64,000 bases of DNA. Origin: Phycisphaerae bacterium. Its GTDB lineage: Bacteria; Chloroflexota; Anaerolineae; 4572-78; J111. Below the pieces are notes generated by a model. It had not been told where the DNA came from. It searched no databases and saw only the letters and a program-made list of their open reading frames with translations. A program made the position numbers and the translations under genes. The DNA is taken from assembly GCA_028285035.1 (NCBI GenBank), contig JANQQF010000120.1, positions 223,072 through 287,071 of the forward strand, read 5' to 3'. Shown here piece after piece: positions 53,773-63,838 of the stretch (the first letter of the stretch is position 1; each line of letters opens with the position of its first letter).

Positions 53773-56772
53773 TTAATTGACGACGACATTTTGAGCAAAT
53801 TCTGAGGTATTGTCAGCGGCATCAGTGGCGGTCGCTGTGACTTCATTGCCTGGAAGCAAAGCGCCTACAGGCAAGACAAATGAAAATTCCCAGGCGGTTG
53901 GATCAATTGCGCCTGGCGTACCGCTAGTAACTGAGCCTGAACCCAGCCATATTCTGCCTTCACCATGACCGCTGGGGTCTGGATCAGCGATAAAAAACTC
54001 GACCGTGCTGTTGGGGCGGGCTTCGCCAGTGATGACCACCGTGCTAGTGATCAGGGTCGCATTGTAAATAATGGGGAAGTTAAGTAAGTCGTTGGGACCG
54101 CTGTCTACATCGCCTGGATCATTTGCCGTTGTCACATCATCATTATTTAGGTCAATGCCCAACCCGGCGTTCGCGTAAATAGTGTTAGATATGACGGCGT
54201 TCCCTGTGCTGGTAATTGTTCCAATTATATCAATACCTACATCGCTGTTGTAAGCAATAATGTTACCGGCATTGGGTGTCGTCCCACCAATTAACGTATT
54301 GGTAGAGTTATCAATCAAGATACCAAGGCTGTTACTTAAAGGCATTGTCCCTGTCACATCTGTGCCGATGTAATTACCCCGAATAACATTTCCGTTGCTA
54401 TTGCTAATAATAATTCCTTCATCACGGTTCCCTGAAATAATATTTTTTACATTAGCCGCAGTACCCCCAATCGTATTGTTGTTACCTAATACTCGGATAC
54501 CTGGGTTGTTGTTGGGGATAGCGCTTGTCCCTGTCACATCTGTGCCGATGTAATTGCCCTGAACAACATTGCCGTTACTACTTCTAATTAGAACCCCTTC
54601 ATCACCGTTTCCTGAAATAATATTTCTTTGATTAGCCGAGGTGCCCCCGATCGTATTGTTGTTACCTGACACTCGGATACCCGGCTTAGTATTACCCAGA
54701 GGGCTGGTTCCTGTAATATCTGTCCCAATGTAATTGCCCTGAATCATATTTCCGCTACCATTTCCGGCAATAAAAATCCCGTGATTATTATTCCCTGAAA
54801 TAATATTTCTTCGATTAGTCGTTGTGCCTCCAATTGTATTGTTGTTACCTAACACTCGAATACCTGAGTCATTATTACCCAGAGCGGTTGTCCCCGTAAT
54901 ATCTGTTCCAATTAAGTTTCCTCGGACGGTGTTCTCAGTTGCAGTATTATTAATCTGTATGCCATATGATGCATTCCCAGATATGAGATTGCCTGACCCT
55001 ATTAATCCTCCACCAATCAAATTACTACTGGATTGAGTTATAGAAATCCCAATCGTATTACCAAGGGATACAGTTCCTGTTGTATTGGTTCCGATATAGT
55101 TGCTTTGGATGACGTTGTTATCGCCATTACTTAACACAATGCCACTATCGCTGAAGCGAGTGATGGCCAGCCCCCGTACTGTGCTGTTCCCGGCTGTGAT
55201 GTGTAACCCAGCTATTGAAGACGTTGATATATTGATACCATCGAGCTGAATCAGGGGCGTGCCAGCATAGCCGGGCTGGCTTGTCCCGTCAATAATAGCT
55301 CGGTCGGTGACCGTTGGTAGATCAGAGGTGGGTTGAATAGTATAAGGCGCAGCCCCAGTGATGTTGAAGATGATGGTATCTGTGCCGACAATAGCATTGG
55401 CATTAGAGATAGTCTGGCGAAAAGAGCCCTGATTACTATTCTGTAGGTTTGTTACAAGATTGTAGGTAAAGCCAAAATCCACCCCGGTTAGATCTAGACC
55501 GCTGACTGTAACGGACACGTTGGTGTCTCCCACACCAGCCCCAGCCCCTGTACTCAGGTCACTGGTCGTTGGGCTGTTCCCTCCCAACGCTGCTGTTCCG
55601 CCATTGCCCGCCAGGCCATCATGTTCGTACGTTTGCTCAGCAGTGGCTGAGAAGAAGCCCCCATTAAAGCCAGCGGCTGGCGGGGTGTCGGTGTCTCCAA
55701 GCGTGGCCGAGACCACGCGCACAGTGTAGGTCCCGATGCCAGGTGCATTGGTGAATGTATACGCTCCCAGTAAGTCGGTTGTGACTGTGTCGATTAAGCC
55801 CCCTCCGTCGTATAACTCAACTTGTACATTAGCCAACAAGACATCCCCGGCTCCAAACGCTGTTCCATCACCTCCACTGTAGTTTGTATCCTCAAACACT
55901 CGACCAGAGATTTGGATTATAGGGGTAGGTGTGTTTGTTACAGTCGGTGTGTTTGTGGGAGCTGGCGTAGGCGTTGTAGTTGGTGTGTTTGTCGGAATTG
56001 ACGTATTGGTGGGTGGAATGGGCGTGTTTGTGGCTGGTACAGAGGGGTCGTCGTCTGATGATGGTGGTGTGTTTGTAGCCGGAATAGGGGTGTCTGCGCC
56101 CAAGGGCGGCGGTGTATCGGTTGGTAATGACCTTGGTGTATGGGTTGGCAATGGCCTTGGTGTACTGGTTTGAGATGGCAGCGGTGTGATAGAGGGGGCC
56201 GCTGTCGCAGTTGCCACTGGAGTCAGAGTGGATGGCGTTTCTGTTGGCTCAGGTGTTCCTGTTGCGTTAGACGTTCCGGTTGAAAACGGGGTTCCTGTTG
56301 TCCCTGGGGTGCCTGTATTTGGCGGGGGTGAGGCCGTTAGACGGTTAGCGGTGGCTGTCGGATCAGGTGCATTTGAGGTAGAAGTAGGGGGCGTGTCAGT
56401 TTCGAATGATGGGAGCGGGATTGAATTTGAGTTTAAGGTAGGGGTCGGTGTTCCTGGTAAATCAGCAATAATAATTGACGGTTCACCATCATGGTATGTC
56501 GGTGTTATTTGGAGATACTGGCTATCGATAGCTGCTTGCTCGCCTAAAGATGGGTCTAAGACAGCAAATTGAACATCCGAAGATGCGTTGGTGTAGTCAG
56601 CTTGTCGATCAGAAAGTAGTGTGGTTTCAACCTGACTCGGCCACCAGACAAGGGCGAGAGAAGTTGAGCAAAAAATGCAAAGAAAGCTTAAGAGGGCCAG
56701 GAGGAGGAGTAACAACCATTCTGGACGACGTTCTTTATCCTTGTTTTGTTGGATTGGAGTCGTTGACGACAT
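53773..56772 (-). CDS. Large surface protein: Thr/Pro linker, SdrD-B-like domain, beta-helix repeats
   Basis: Start chosen at ATG 56772; the longer reading begins with a TTG. The product is 999 aa. A membrane helix (about 20-45) anchors it, with a Thr/Pro/Asn-rich linker (about 95-285) outside. An SdrD-B-like Ig-type domain follows (about 287-430, ISGRVFEDTNYSGGDG and DLLGAYTFTNAP), then a right-handed parallel beta-helix (about 480-860). In the helix, units of about 60 residues repeat: GNYIGTDITGT, GIRVLGNNNTIGGT, RNIISGN. The end resembles an Ig-like adhesion domain (GEARPNSTVEFFIADP). A role in surface adhesion or glycan contact is likely. It lies directly behind the kinase gene with 15 bp between. 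Confidence 0.87.
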   Translation of the reverse strand: MSSTTPIQQNKDKERRPEWLLLLLLALLSFLCIFCSTSLALVWWPSQVETTLLSDRQADYTNASSDVQFAVLDPSLGEQAAIDSQYLQITPTYHDGEPSIIIADLPGTPTPTLNSNSIPLPSFETDTPPTSTSNAPDPTATANRLTASPPPNTGTPGTTGTPFSTGTSNATGTPEPTETPSTLTPVATATAAPSITPLPSQTSTPRPLPTHTPRSLPTDTPPPLGADTPIPATNTPPSSDDDPSVPATNTPIPPTNTSIPTNTPTTTPTPAPTNTPTVTNTPTPIIQISGRVFEDTNYSGGDGTAFGAGDVLLANVQVELYDGGGLIDTVTTDLLGAYTFTNAPGIGTYTVRVVSATLGDTDTPPAAGFNGGFFSATAEQTYEHDGLAGNGGTAALGGNSPTTSDLSTGAGAGVGDTNVSVTVSGLDLTGVDFGFTYNLVTNLQNSNQGSFRQTISNANAIVGTDTIIFNITGAAPYTIQPTSDLPTVTDRAIIDGTSQPGYAGTPLIQLDGINISTSSIAGLHITAGNSTVRGLAITRFSDSGIVLSNGDNNVIQSNYIGTNTTGTVSLGNTIGISITQSSSNLIGGGLIGSGNLISGNASYGIQINNTATENTVRGNLIGTDITGTTALGNNDSGIRVLGNNNTIGGTTTNRRNIISGNNNHGIFIAGNGSGNMIQGNYIGTDITGTSPLGNTKPGIRVSGNNNTIGGTSANQRNIISGNGDEGVLIRSSNGNVVQGNYIGTDVTGTSAIPNNNPGIRVLGNNNTIGGTAANVKNIISGNRDEGIIISNSNGNVIRGNYIGTDVTGTMPLSNSLGILIDNSTNTLIGGTTPNAGNIIAYNSDVGIDIIGTITSTGNAVISNTIYANAGLGIDLNNDDVTTANDPGDVDSGPNDLLNFPIIYNATLITSTVVITGEARPNSTVEFFIADPDPSGHGEGRIWLGSGSVTSGTPGAIDPTAWEFSFVLPVGALLPGNEVTATATDAADNTSEFAQNVVVN
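54240..54960 (-). repeat. Tandem coding repeats of about 180 bp
   Basis: Three to four copies of a 180-183-bp unit inside the surface-protein gene. Each encodes the GNYIGTD...GNNNTIGGT...IISGN block. The copies keep high DNA similarity, for example TGTGCCGATGTAATTGCC and the related forms near 54361, 54541 and 54724. Confidence 0.85.
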
Positions 56773-56787
56773 GTTTATAAATCTCAA

Positions 56788-59019
56788 TTAAGCGACCGGT
56801 GTTTGCTTCTCTAAAATGGGGAGAGATAGACTGAAAAGGCTGCCCTCATTCAATTTACTCTCGGCCCATACCTTGCCTTCGTGCAATTCAATCAAAGAAC
56901 GCGTAATAAATAGGCCTAGTCCTACCCCAGCGACATTATACATAAGATCATTGTTTGCCCGGAAAAAGCGGGTAAAAAGATAAGGATGATCTGTGCTATG
57001 TATTCCTATGCCCGTGTCACGTACATCCAAGCGGGCCATATCGCCAGTCCGGAACAGATCGATCTCAACGTGGCCTCCGCTCAAGGTGTAATCGTGAGCA
57101 TTTTTTACCAAATTATTAATCGCCCACTGTAACCGACTAGCATCGCCCACTACAAGTAGACTTTCTGGGGGGAGTGTTACCTTTAAAGATAACCCTTTCT
57201 CCTCCATTGCTGCACACCATTGGTTAACCACCTGTTCAACGACCATCTCAAGAGCAACCTCTCCTTTTTCTAACCGTAAGGTGCCCGCCTGCAGCTCAGA
57301 TATATCGATAATTTCATTGACATGTTCAATCAATTGATTGGCATTGTCATTAATAATTTGCATAAATTGTTGTTGCTTATCATTGAGGTTGTCATTGGCC
57401 ATATAAAGTAAAATCTCACTATAGCCTTTTAGCGAAGTTAGGGGCGTGCGTAAATCATGGGAGATACTGGTGATAAAGCCATCTTTTAACTGCTCGGCCT
57501 CAGCTTCCCGGGTAACATCACGCAAAGCGATAACGGTTCCTAACTCCTGGTCCTCTGGGGTTACAACTGGTGCAACCAAGGCACTAAAAACACGATCACC
57601 TACTTGATAGCGGTGCGACTGTTGAATTTGATTTGGAGGATGGTCATCGCTCATATTACGATGGAAAATGGGCGAAGGGGAGCGATCACGCAAGATGTTC
57701 AACAAAAAATCATCTGAGATCTCGGCCAGAATCTGCCGGGCTACCGGGTTGGCCGTGATCACAACATTTTGAGGATCCAAAACGATCATCCCATCAAGGG
57801 TACTGTTCAAGATGGCCTCCAATTTACTGGCCTGCTCAATCAATTGATGGGTACGTTCTTCAAGATGATCCGTCATTATATCAAAAGAGGAGGCCAGATT
57901 GCCGATTTCATCGTTACGGCGAATCCCCGTACGCTGGCTCAAATCCCCCTGAGCAATCAAAGTGGAGCTTTGCACTAAACGTCTTAGGGGGGTGATGATC
58001 CATTGAGCTAGGACAAAGCCAATGACAAGAACACCAAGTGTAACCAAAAAAAAGATTGTACTTAGTAGGGTGCGGCTGGTGGAGGCCGTTGTAACAATAA
58101 AATTATTGGGGAGTGCTACACTAAAAAAGCCAATTGACTGTCCTCGTACGCGCCAGTCGCCATAAGCTAAGGTGTAATCTTGGCCTAATATTTTGACCTG
58201 CCGAAGGGGGACTTCGGTTTCGGCATTGGTGACGATCACTGGATATTGAGCAGGCGATTCGGCCAAAAGGGAGAGAACTGTCTCATATTGGTCAGTCGGT
58301 TCTTGCAGAATCTCGGTTACCGTCTGCTGTCCTCGCCCCAAAGTGGTCTCAATTGTATTCCCTTGCTGATCATACAATGTTACACTAGCTGCAGATGTAT
58401 TCGCTAGCCCATCCACCATTTCGGTAATATAGGTGCCAACTAAAGCAACCCCAATCACCCTATCTTCAAAATAAACAGGCCCCAGCGTAAATAACATGGG
58501 ACCATAGGGGGTTTGGCTTAGCATAACCCGCTTCTCGCCAAACACATCAACAAATCCATCCAGAACTCGACGAATCTCGGGCAATTGGCTAAAATCGGCC
58601 CCACTTCTTTCCTCACCGGAATTGCCGGTTTGGCGTGGTGGACGTTGCCAACCATACACCGCCTGTCCTTGTTGATTAATCAACTCAACTGCATCGACAT
58701 TGCTATTGGCGATAATTTGGGGAACACGGGCAGCTAATGCATCCCTATTGTCTGCCGCTAAACTTTCATCAACCCCTTCGGTTCCAATAACCGTTCGTAA
58801 AATTTGTAGGCGTTCCGCTTCATAATCAACCATACTTTCAGAGGTGATTCGGCCCGCATCAAGTAATTGATTAACGAATCGTTCCTGCAATGAGCCTGTC
58901 ACAAACCTGACAATAATAAACGCCCCTACACCGGCCACAATGATGGTCAGTAACACGTAGGGAAGTACAATTTTGGTACCAATACTGGTCCACAGTCGAT
59001 TAAGTACGTTTTGTCGCAT
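56788..59019 (-). CDS. CACHE-HAMP-PAS histidine kinase
   Basis: A 743-aa membrane kinase. It has a membrane helix (about 17-38), an extracytoplasmic double-CACHE-like domain (about 40-310), a second helix (about 318-340), HAMP (about 338-392, ITPLRRLVQSSTLIAQGDLS) and PAS (about 405-512). HisKA carries SISHDLRTPLTSLKGY (His near 519), and the ATPase domain has NNLVKNAHDYT and GVGLGLFITRSL. The surface-protein gene follows 15 bp downstream and a lone receiver lies 330 bp upstream on the same strand. The ligand is unknown. Confidence 0.93.
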   Translation of the reverse strand: MRQNVLNRLWTSIGTKIVLPYVLLTIIVAGVGAFIIVRFVTGSLQERFVNQLLDAGRITSESMVDYEAERLQILRTVIGTEGVDESLAADNRDALAARVPQIIANSNVDAVELINQQGQAVYGWQRPPRQTGNSGEERSGADFSQLPEIRRVLDGFVDVFGEKRVMLSQTPYGPMLFTLGPVYFEDRVIGVALVGTYITEMVDGLANTSAASVTLYDQQGNTIETTLGRGQQTVTEILQEPTDQYETVLSLLAESPAQYPVIVTNAETEVPLRQVKILGQDYTLAYGDWRVRGQSIGFFSVALPNNFIVTTASTSRTLLSTIFFLVTLGVLVIGFVLAQWIITPLRRLVQSSTLIAQGDLSQRTGIRRNDEIGNLASSFDIMTDHLEERTHQLIEQASKLEAILNSTLDGMIVLDPQNVVITANPVARQILAEISDDFLLNILRDRSPSPIFHRNMSDDHPPNQIQQSHRYQVGDRVFSALVAPVVTPEDQELGTVIALRDVTREAEAEQLKDGFITSISHDLRTPLTSLKGYSEILLYMANDNLNDKQQQFMQIINDNANQLIEHVNEIIDISELQAGTLRLEKGEVALEMVVEQVVNQWCAAMEEKGLSLKVTLPPESLLVVGDASRLQWAINNLVKNAHDYTLSGGHVEIDLFRTGDMARLDVRDTGIGIHSTDHPYLFTRFFRANNDLMYNVAGVGLGLFITRSLIELHEGKVWAESKLNEGSLFSLSLPILEKQTPVA

Positions 59020-59349
59020 CTGGAATGATAAAGGTTACGTTGCTTTATGTTTCATTCGTTTTAATTGTTAAGTAAACGGCAAGATGGGTTAGAAAAATGG
59101 ATAAATATTAACCTGGCGATTTTGTTCAAAATAAGATCAATTTGATCGTTTACGGGTAAATGAAATTTACTATAGATTATGACCCGAAATTGACCACATT
59201 TGATGACAATTTCGGTTTTTGAGCACTCTTCTAATTCTTATTACTTTCTGCCAAATACTTAGGTGTGTCACAGTTTAAAGTTAGAGATTAAAAAATTGTG
59301 ACACTTAAATAACTGCTTTATTGTAATAAGGTAGTAGTTAAACAGGGGA
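59020..59349. other. Intergenic region with copy B of the noncoding element
   Basis: A 330-bp gap between the receiver stop and the kinase start. It holds element copy B (59117-59262) and an 8-bp inverted repeat GTGTCACA (59265-59272) / TGTGACAC (59297-59304), which is operator-like or a weak hairpin. Confidence 0.6.
59117..59262 (-). repeat. Noncoding element, copy B
   Basis: Inverted, diverged copy of 32341-32474. Reading the minus strand gives TAAGTATTTGGCAGAAAG at one end, CTCAAAAACC, CATAATCTATAGTAAATT, CATTTACCCGTAAAC, and ATCTTATTTTGA at the other. It holds the same GTAAAT/ATTTAC hairpin. Confidence 0.75.
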
Positions 59350-59742
59350 TTAGGGTCTAAATTTATCATGTCTAATTAAAATTCGATTAATCCGTATGAC
59401 TAATTCCTGTACGGAAAAGGGTTTTACAATATATTCTTCAGCACCCAGGCTGAGTCCACGGTCAATCTCGCCTTGTTGGCCGTGGGCTGATAGAAAAACG
59501 ATAGGAATATGGTTGGTTGCCTCATCAGCCTTAAGCGCTTCACAGGCTTCAAAACCGTCCATTTTAGGCATTCGTACATCTAACAGTACTAAATCTGGTA
59601 AATTTTTTTGTGCTAATTGTACAGCTTCCTCGCCATTTAATGCCTCGATCACATCGAAGTCTATAAACTCAAGTGCACTTTTAATTAAGCCTCTTACACT
59701 TTGTTCATCATCGGCAACCAAAACTGAGGTTTTAGGATTCAT
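59350..59742 (-). CDS. Single-domain response regulator
   Basis: Start chosen at ATG 59742; the longer frame begins at a TTG. The 130-aa receiver has VADDEQ, phospho-Asp in LVLLDVRMPKMDG, Ser in FLSAHGQ and Lys in YIVKPFS. No output domain. It lies upstream of the CACHE kinase on the same strand and is its likely target, separated by the repeat-bearing spacer. Confidence 0.92.
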   Translation of the reverse strand: MNPKTSVLVADDEQSVRGLIKSALEFIDFDVIEALNGEEAVQLAQKNLPDLVLLDVRMPKMDGFEACEALKADEATNHIPIVFLSAHGQQGEIDRGLSLGAEEYIVKPFSVQELVIRINRILIRHDKFRP

Positions 59743-60217
59743 AGGACATTTTTTCCACAAGATTTTTGTATTTTAGAACGATAATAATATTCGCTTAGTT
59801 TGTTAGTATTAGCAACTGACAAACTGAATAATGGAATAAGAGATAGTTTAGTAGTGAGGTGATTTGTGGTGCCCGTAGTGTTTGTCTTTGTTGCCATCTT
59901 TAATTGACTAGGACTAAGGAATAAATAACTTTCGGATCTCTGGAGCTATGTACAGGCATTTATACTTAAGTTATTTCTCTTCTATTCCTTAGTTATGGGA
60001 AAAGCTTAGCTAATCTTTTGTAGATATTTGATATGGAGGAAGTAACCTATCGATTTCACAAAAATACTTTAAGGCTAATTGTACTTCATCAAGCAAATTT
60101 AGTCTATAGGAAAATTGTCGAAAAACTCAAATGTTGACGAACGATATTTAAACGATATCTCAACTCTAGTTAGTTTTGTATTGCAAATGTATAATTTTTG
60201 AGCGGGACTAAGACTTA
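59743..60217. other. AT-rich intergenic region
   Basis: About 475 bp with no credible gene. An imperfect inverted repeat (CTAAGGAATAaATAACTT near 59910 against AAGTTATTT...ATTCCTTAG near 59968-59993) may form a hairpin. I see nothing else. Confidence 0.5.
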
Positions 60218-61228
60218 TTATGAGGCTAGTTTCCCACTAGCCCAGCTAATGCGTGAGTCGACGCGGCGAACGAGCCGATGCACGATGGGCTGGAAACCTT
60301 GACGTAACCAAAAGCGGTCGGCGAGGAGGTTTGTGCTGCGCCAATCGATTTGGCAGGTATGATACCCTGCTTGCCAAGCGTGGGCTAATGCGGATTGGGT
60401 TAATAGCGTGCCGATACCCTGACCACGAGCTGAGGACCTCGTACCAGCGACGGAGAGCTTTATACAATGAACGGGCGTTATTAAATCGTCGTCATTTGTC
60501 GAAGCGGGCCAGTAACCTTGTATGCCAACGATCTCATCTTCCTGAAACGCTAGCCAGATGGCTATTTCCGAATCTGCAGCCAACTCAGCCCAACCTACCT
60601 CATTGGCCTCGACTTTTTCTGGCAACATCACTCCCCAGACCGGAGCCTTGACTTGTACCCGCCAAATTACGTCGGACATTTCGGCTAGGTGTGGACGATC
60701 TTCTGGTATAGCCTGTCGAATGGTCAAATTGGAAGGGATAATGGGTGTCTTAGGCTTGAGTTCCTGTAAGTCAAGGATGGCGTGAATTTGTTCCAGGCCA
60801 AAGCTGAGGGAGAACCAAGTTTGATTGAGTTCTGTGTTCGTGGCAGGGATCAGGGCAAAATGAAAATAAATTCCGGCGTTCACCCACTGTTCACCCAATA
60901 CAGCATACAAATCGCGGATGGGCTCAGGTCCGGCTGCTGCATCATAAGCACAGCCGGGCAATCGGACCCAACCTGACCGCCCCCAGACCGGATCAATCAC
61001 TGGTTCACCAATTAAATAGGCGATCAGCGTGCCATCCTGTACTGCGGCCAATCCCACTGCCTGAGGTCGCGCCAATGTTGCCTCAATGGCTTGTTGCACC
61101 ACAGACGTATCCTCAAATCGGGCAGGCAGTTCAGGTCGGACATTTCGTGCTGCTCGTTGCCGTTGGGTGAGTAACTCGGCAGCTTGGGGGAGCAGATTTT
61201 TATTAAAAGAGATGATTTTGAATGACAT
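60218..61228 (-). CDS. Double-domain GNAT acetyltransferase
   Basis: A 336-aa protein with two GNAT-like halves. The N-terminal half (about 1-150) is degenerate. The C-terminal half (about 168-325) has LTIRQAIPEDRPHLAEM, EIVGIQGYWPAS, the acetyl-CoA loop ARGQGIGTLLTQSALAHA, and FWLRQGFQP. This two-GNAT layout resembles mycothiol-synthase-like enzymes, but no thiol pathway genes are nearby. It lies 11 bp after the MFS gene on the same strand. Confidence 0.87.
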   Translation of the reverse strand: MSFKIISFNKNLLPQAAELLTQRQRAARNVRPELPARFEDTSVVQQAIEATLARPQAVGLAAVQDGTLIAYLIGEPVIDPVWGRSGWVRLPGCAYDAAAGPEPIRDLYAVLGEQWVNAGIYFHFALIPATNTELNQTWFSLSFGLEQIHAILDLQELKPKTPIIPSNLTIRQAIPEDRPHLAEMSDVIWRVQVKAPVWGVMLPEKVEANEVGWAELAADSEIAIWLAFQEDEIVGIQGYWPASTNDDDLITPVHCIKLSVAGTRSSARGQGIGTLLTQSALAHAWQAGYHTCQIDWRSTNLLADRFWLRQGFQPIVHRLVRRVDSRISWASGKLAS

Positions 61229-61239
61229 TAGAAAGCTTG

Positions 61240-62451
61240 TTAGGTAGTTGCCAGACTCGGCTTTTTCACGATTGACTCATTAACAGGCAGGTGCAACAGG
61301 GCTGAACCGATACTAAGGATGATAGCGATGATCCAAACCGGAGTGTAAGAGCCGGTCTGGTCGAAGATACGTCCCCCTAGCCAAACACCAATAAAAGCCC
61401 CGACCTGATGGCTGAAAAAGACAAAGCCATATAACGTGGCCAGATATCGGACGCCAAAGAAGTGGGCTACGAGACCGCTGGTGGGGGCGACGGTGGCCAG
61501 CCAGAGAAAGCCCATGATGCAGGCAAAGGCGATGGCAGTGAATGGGGTGAGTGGAAGTAGTAATAGACCCGTAATTAAAATGGCACGGCCCGTATAGATG
61601 ATGGTCAGCAAGAATTTTTTTCGATAGCGATCGGCCAGTACCCCAGATAGGAATGACCCCGCAATATTGAGCAGACCAATAAGTGACAGGGCCGTGGCGG
61701 CCAACTCGCTGGAGAGGCCGCTGTCGGTGAGGTAGCTGGGGAAGTGGGCGGAGATGAAGGCGACATGGAACCCGCAGACAAAAAAGCCAACCAAAACGTA
61801 CAAATAGTTTCGATTTTTACCGGCGCGTTTTAGGGTTTCCAGATAGGGTTCTTCGGCTGTGCGTAGGTTTTCCTCGGCATCTTTCCGACCGGGTAAGCCG
61901 ATGGCGATTACAATGAAGGCCAGAAATACCAAGACTCCCAGTACATTGAAACTGCTTTGCCAACTGCCACTAAAATTTTGTAGCCAACTCGCTCCCAGAA
62001 CAATCAGAAATGTGCCAAGCGAGGCCATTGCCATCACTACACCAAAGGCCATCCCCCGCCGATTGTCGGGCACCACCTTGGCCACTGCACCAAGAGCGAT
62101 AGTGTTGGAGGTACTGCTCAGCCCCCAGCCAACAAGTAAAGCCAGACCAAAGTAAAGACCAATCGAGTTTTGCATAATTGGCAGAAGAAGCATCCCCGCA
62201 CTGTAACAAACCGCGCCAATAAGGACAACCAATCGAAACCCTAAACGATCTGCCACCAAAGCCATAATCGGGAAACCAAATAACAGATTTTGCATTGCTA
62301 AAGCAAGACTAACCCCTTCCCGTCCGGTATTTAGGGTGGTTGTGATGTCTTTCAAAAAGATACCAAAGGATTGACGAACCCCCATACTTAAGAACACAAG
62401 GAATGAACAGGCGATGATAATAGTCAGACCTTTTGATTTGATTGACGACAT
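61240..62451 (-). CDS. MFS transporter
   Basis: Start chosen at ATG 62451 (AAGG 9 bp upstream); the frame is open to 62505. The 403-aa product has 12 predicted helices. Motifs are SMGVRQSFGIFLKDI, ALVADRLGFRLVVL (motif A) and SGVLADRYRKKFLL. It belongs to the monocarboxylate/CynX-like major facilitator group; the substrate is unknown. It is divergent from the flavoenzyme gene and cotranscribed with the GNAT gene. Confidence 0.9.
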   Translation of the reverse strand: MSSIKSKGLTIIIACSFLVFLSMGVRQSFGIFLKDITTTLNTGREGVSLALAMQNLLFGFPIMALVADRLGFRLVVLIGAVCYSAGMLLLPIMQNSIGLYFGLALLVGWGLSSTSNTIALGAVAKVVPDNRRGMAFGVVMAMASLGTFLIVLGASWLQNFSGSWQSSFNVLGVLVFLAFIVIAIGLPGRKDAEENLRTAEEPYLETLKRAGKNRNYLYVLVGFFVCGFHVAFISAHFPSYLTDSGLSSELAATALSLIGLLNIAGSFLSGVLADRYRKKFLLTIIYTGRAILITGLLLLPLTPFTAIAFACIMGFLWLATVAPTSGLVAHFFGVRYLATLYGFVFFSHQVGAFIGVWLGGRIFDQTGSYTPVWIIAIILSIGSALLHLPVNESIVKKPSLATT

Positions 62452-62662
62452 TGTTTCTGCCTTTCTTTGGACATTGCAACACTCGAATAGCTTGATGTGC
62501 CGCACGATGCTGGCTAAGGTGAAGCACGGATTATACTACAAGGCGAACGACGGCTCAAGGGCTAATTTTAAGAATTATGGTAGGACAATTGACAGGCCCA
62601 AGATGAGACCATAAGATGGGGCTGGATTTTTGATAATTTTAGAAACAAAGAACAAGATGCTT

Positions 62663-63838
62663 ATGAAAATCTATGATGTGATTGTTATTGGGCGAGGGCT
62701 AATTGGTTCGGCTGCGGCCCGCCATTTGGCCGAAAATGGGGCGCACGTAGCTTTAATTGGCCCCGGTGAACCCGTCGACCATCGGACCCATACTGGGGTG
62801 TTTGGCAGCCATTACGACTCTGGACGCATCGTGCGTATCCTCGACCCGATTGCCTATTATGCCCACATTGCCAAGCAGTCGATCCAGCGCTTTCGTCCGT
62901 TGGAGGCAAAAACAGGTATTCAATTTTATCACGAGGTCGGCTATCTGGTAGTCTCCAATAATGCCGAGTATTTAACAGATATGGAGGCTCGGGCCAGGGA
63001 ATACTACCCCGCGATTGAGCAACTGGCTCACCTTGAGTTAGGCCAACGGTTTCCCTACTTTCACTTTCCCGCTGATGTGCGCGCCCTTTATCAGGCCACC
63101 GATGGCGGTCATCTCAACCCGCGCCAGAACATTGCGGCACAAAACAAAGCACTGGAGATGCAGGGTGGAACGGTGATTGCTGAAACAGCACTTGAAGTGG
63201 ATAACAATGGGGCCATTGTTCGTGTGCGGACGGCCCAAGGCTGGATTGAGGCTCAGAAGATTGTGTTAGCCACGGGAGCCTTTGCCAATGTGGGGGGCAT
63301 TGTTCCCCAGAAGATCGACTTTGCGGTCAATCCCCACACTGTGGTGCTGGCTGAAGTCACCCCCCAACAACTCGATGCCTTGGCGGGAATGCCCTCCCTT
63401 AGCTATCGGTTGGGCGATGACCCGATGCGTTTTATCTACTTTATGCCCCCAATTAAATATCCTGATGGCAAACACTATATTAAAATTGGTCACTCCAAGG
63501 GGGATGTGATGCCAAATGACCGTGAGGCGCTCACGGCTTGGTTCCAGAGCGATGGTGATCCGCATCGGATTGAATGGTTGACTGAGACCTTGCACAATCT
63601 GTTGCCGAGTGTCCAATTTAACAGCCTTCATAGTCAATCATGTGTGACGACGCAATCGCCGACAGGCAAACAGTTTATTGATCAATTTGAAGATGAGCGG
63701 ATTTATTCATTGTTGGCAGACAATGGTCAGTGTGCCAAATCGGCGGACGAGTTGGGCTACATCACTGCTTCGTTTGTGAGCAAGGGGAAGTTTCCTGCGG
63801 GGTATGATCGAGCGGATTATCGGTTGGTGTTTGAGTAG
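62663..63838 (+). CDS. Sarcosine-oxidase-like FAD enzyme (DAO family)
   Basis: Start set at ATG 62663, where the FAD loop begins; ATGs at 62657 and 62630 are possible and RBS evidence is weak. The product is about 391 aa. It has IYDVIVIGRGLIGSAAARHLA (Rossmann loop), GVFGSHYDSGRIVR, FVSKGKFPAGY near the end, and QSCVTTQSPTGKQFID. In the last, the Cys sits where monomeric sarcosine oxidase binds FAD covalently. It oxidises a secondary amine or amino acid, by family. It is divergent from the MFS transporter, which may import the substrate (inference). Confidence 0.87.
   Translation: MKIYDVIVIGRGLIGSAAARHLAENGAHVALIGPGEPVDHRTHTGVFGSHYDSGRIVRILDPIAYYAHIAKQSIQRFRPLEAKTGIQFYHEVGYLVVSNNAEYLTDMEARAREYYPAIEQLAHLELGQRFPYFHFPADVRALYQATDGGHLNPRQNIAAQNKALEMQGGTVIAETALEVDNNGAIVRVRTAQGWIEAQKIVLATGAFANVGGIVPQKIDFAVNPHTVVLAEVTPQQLDALAGMPSLSYRLGDDPMRFIYFMPPIKYPDGKHYIKIGHSKGDVMPNDREALTAWFQSDGDPHRIEWLTETLHNLLPSVQFNSLHSQSCVTTQSPTGKQFIDQFEDERIYSLLADNGQCAKSADELGYITASFVSKGKFPAGYDRADYRLVFE

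Noticed and set aside
54240..54960. CRISPR-like array
   Set aside because: The repeats are 180 bp, coding and without spacers; they encode beta-helix units. No CRISPR array was seen anywhere in the window.
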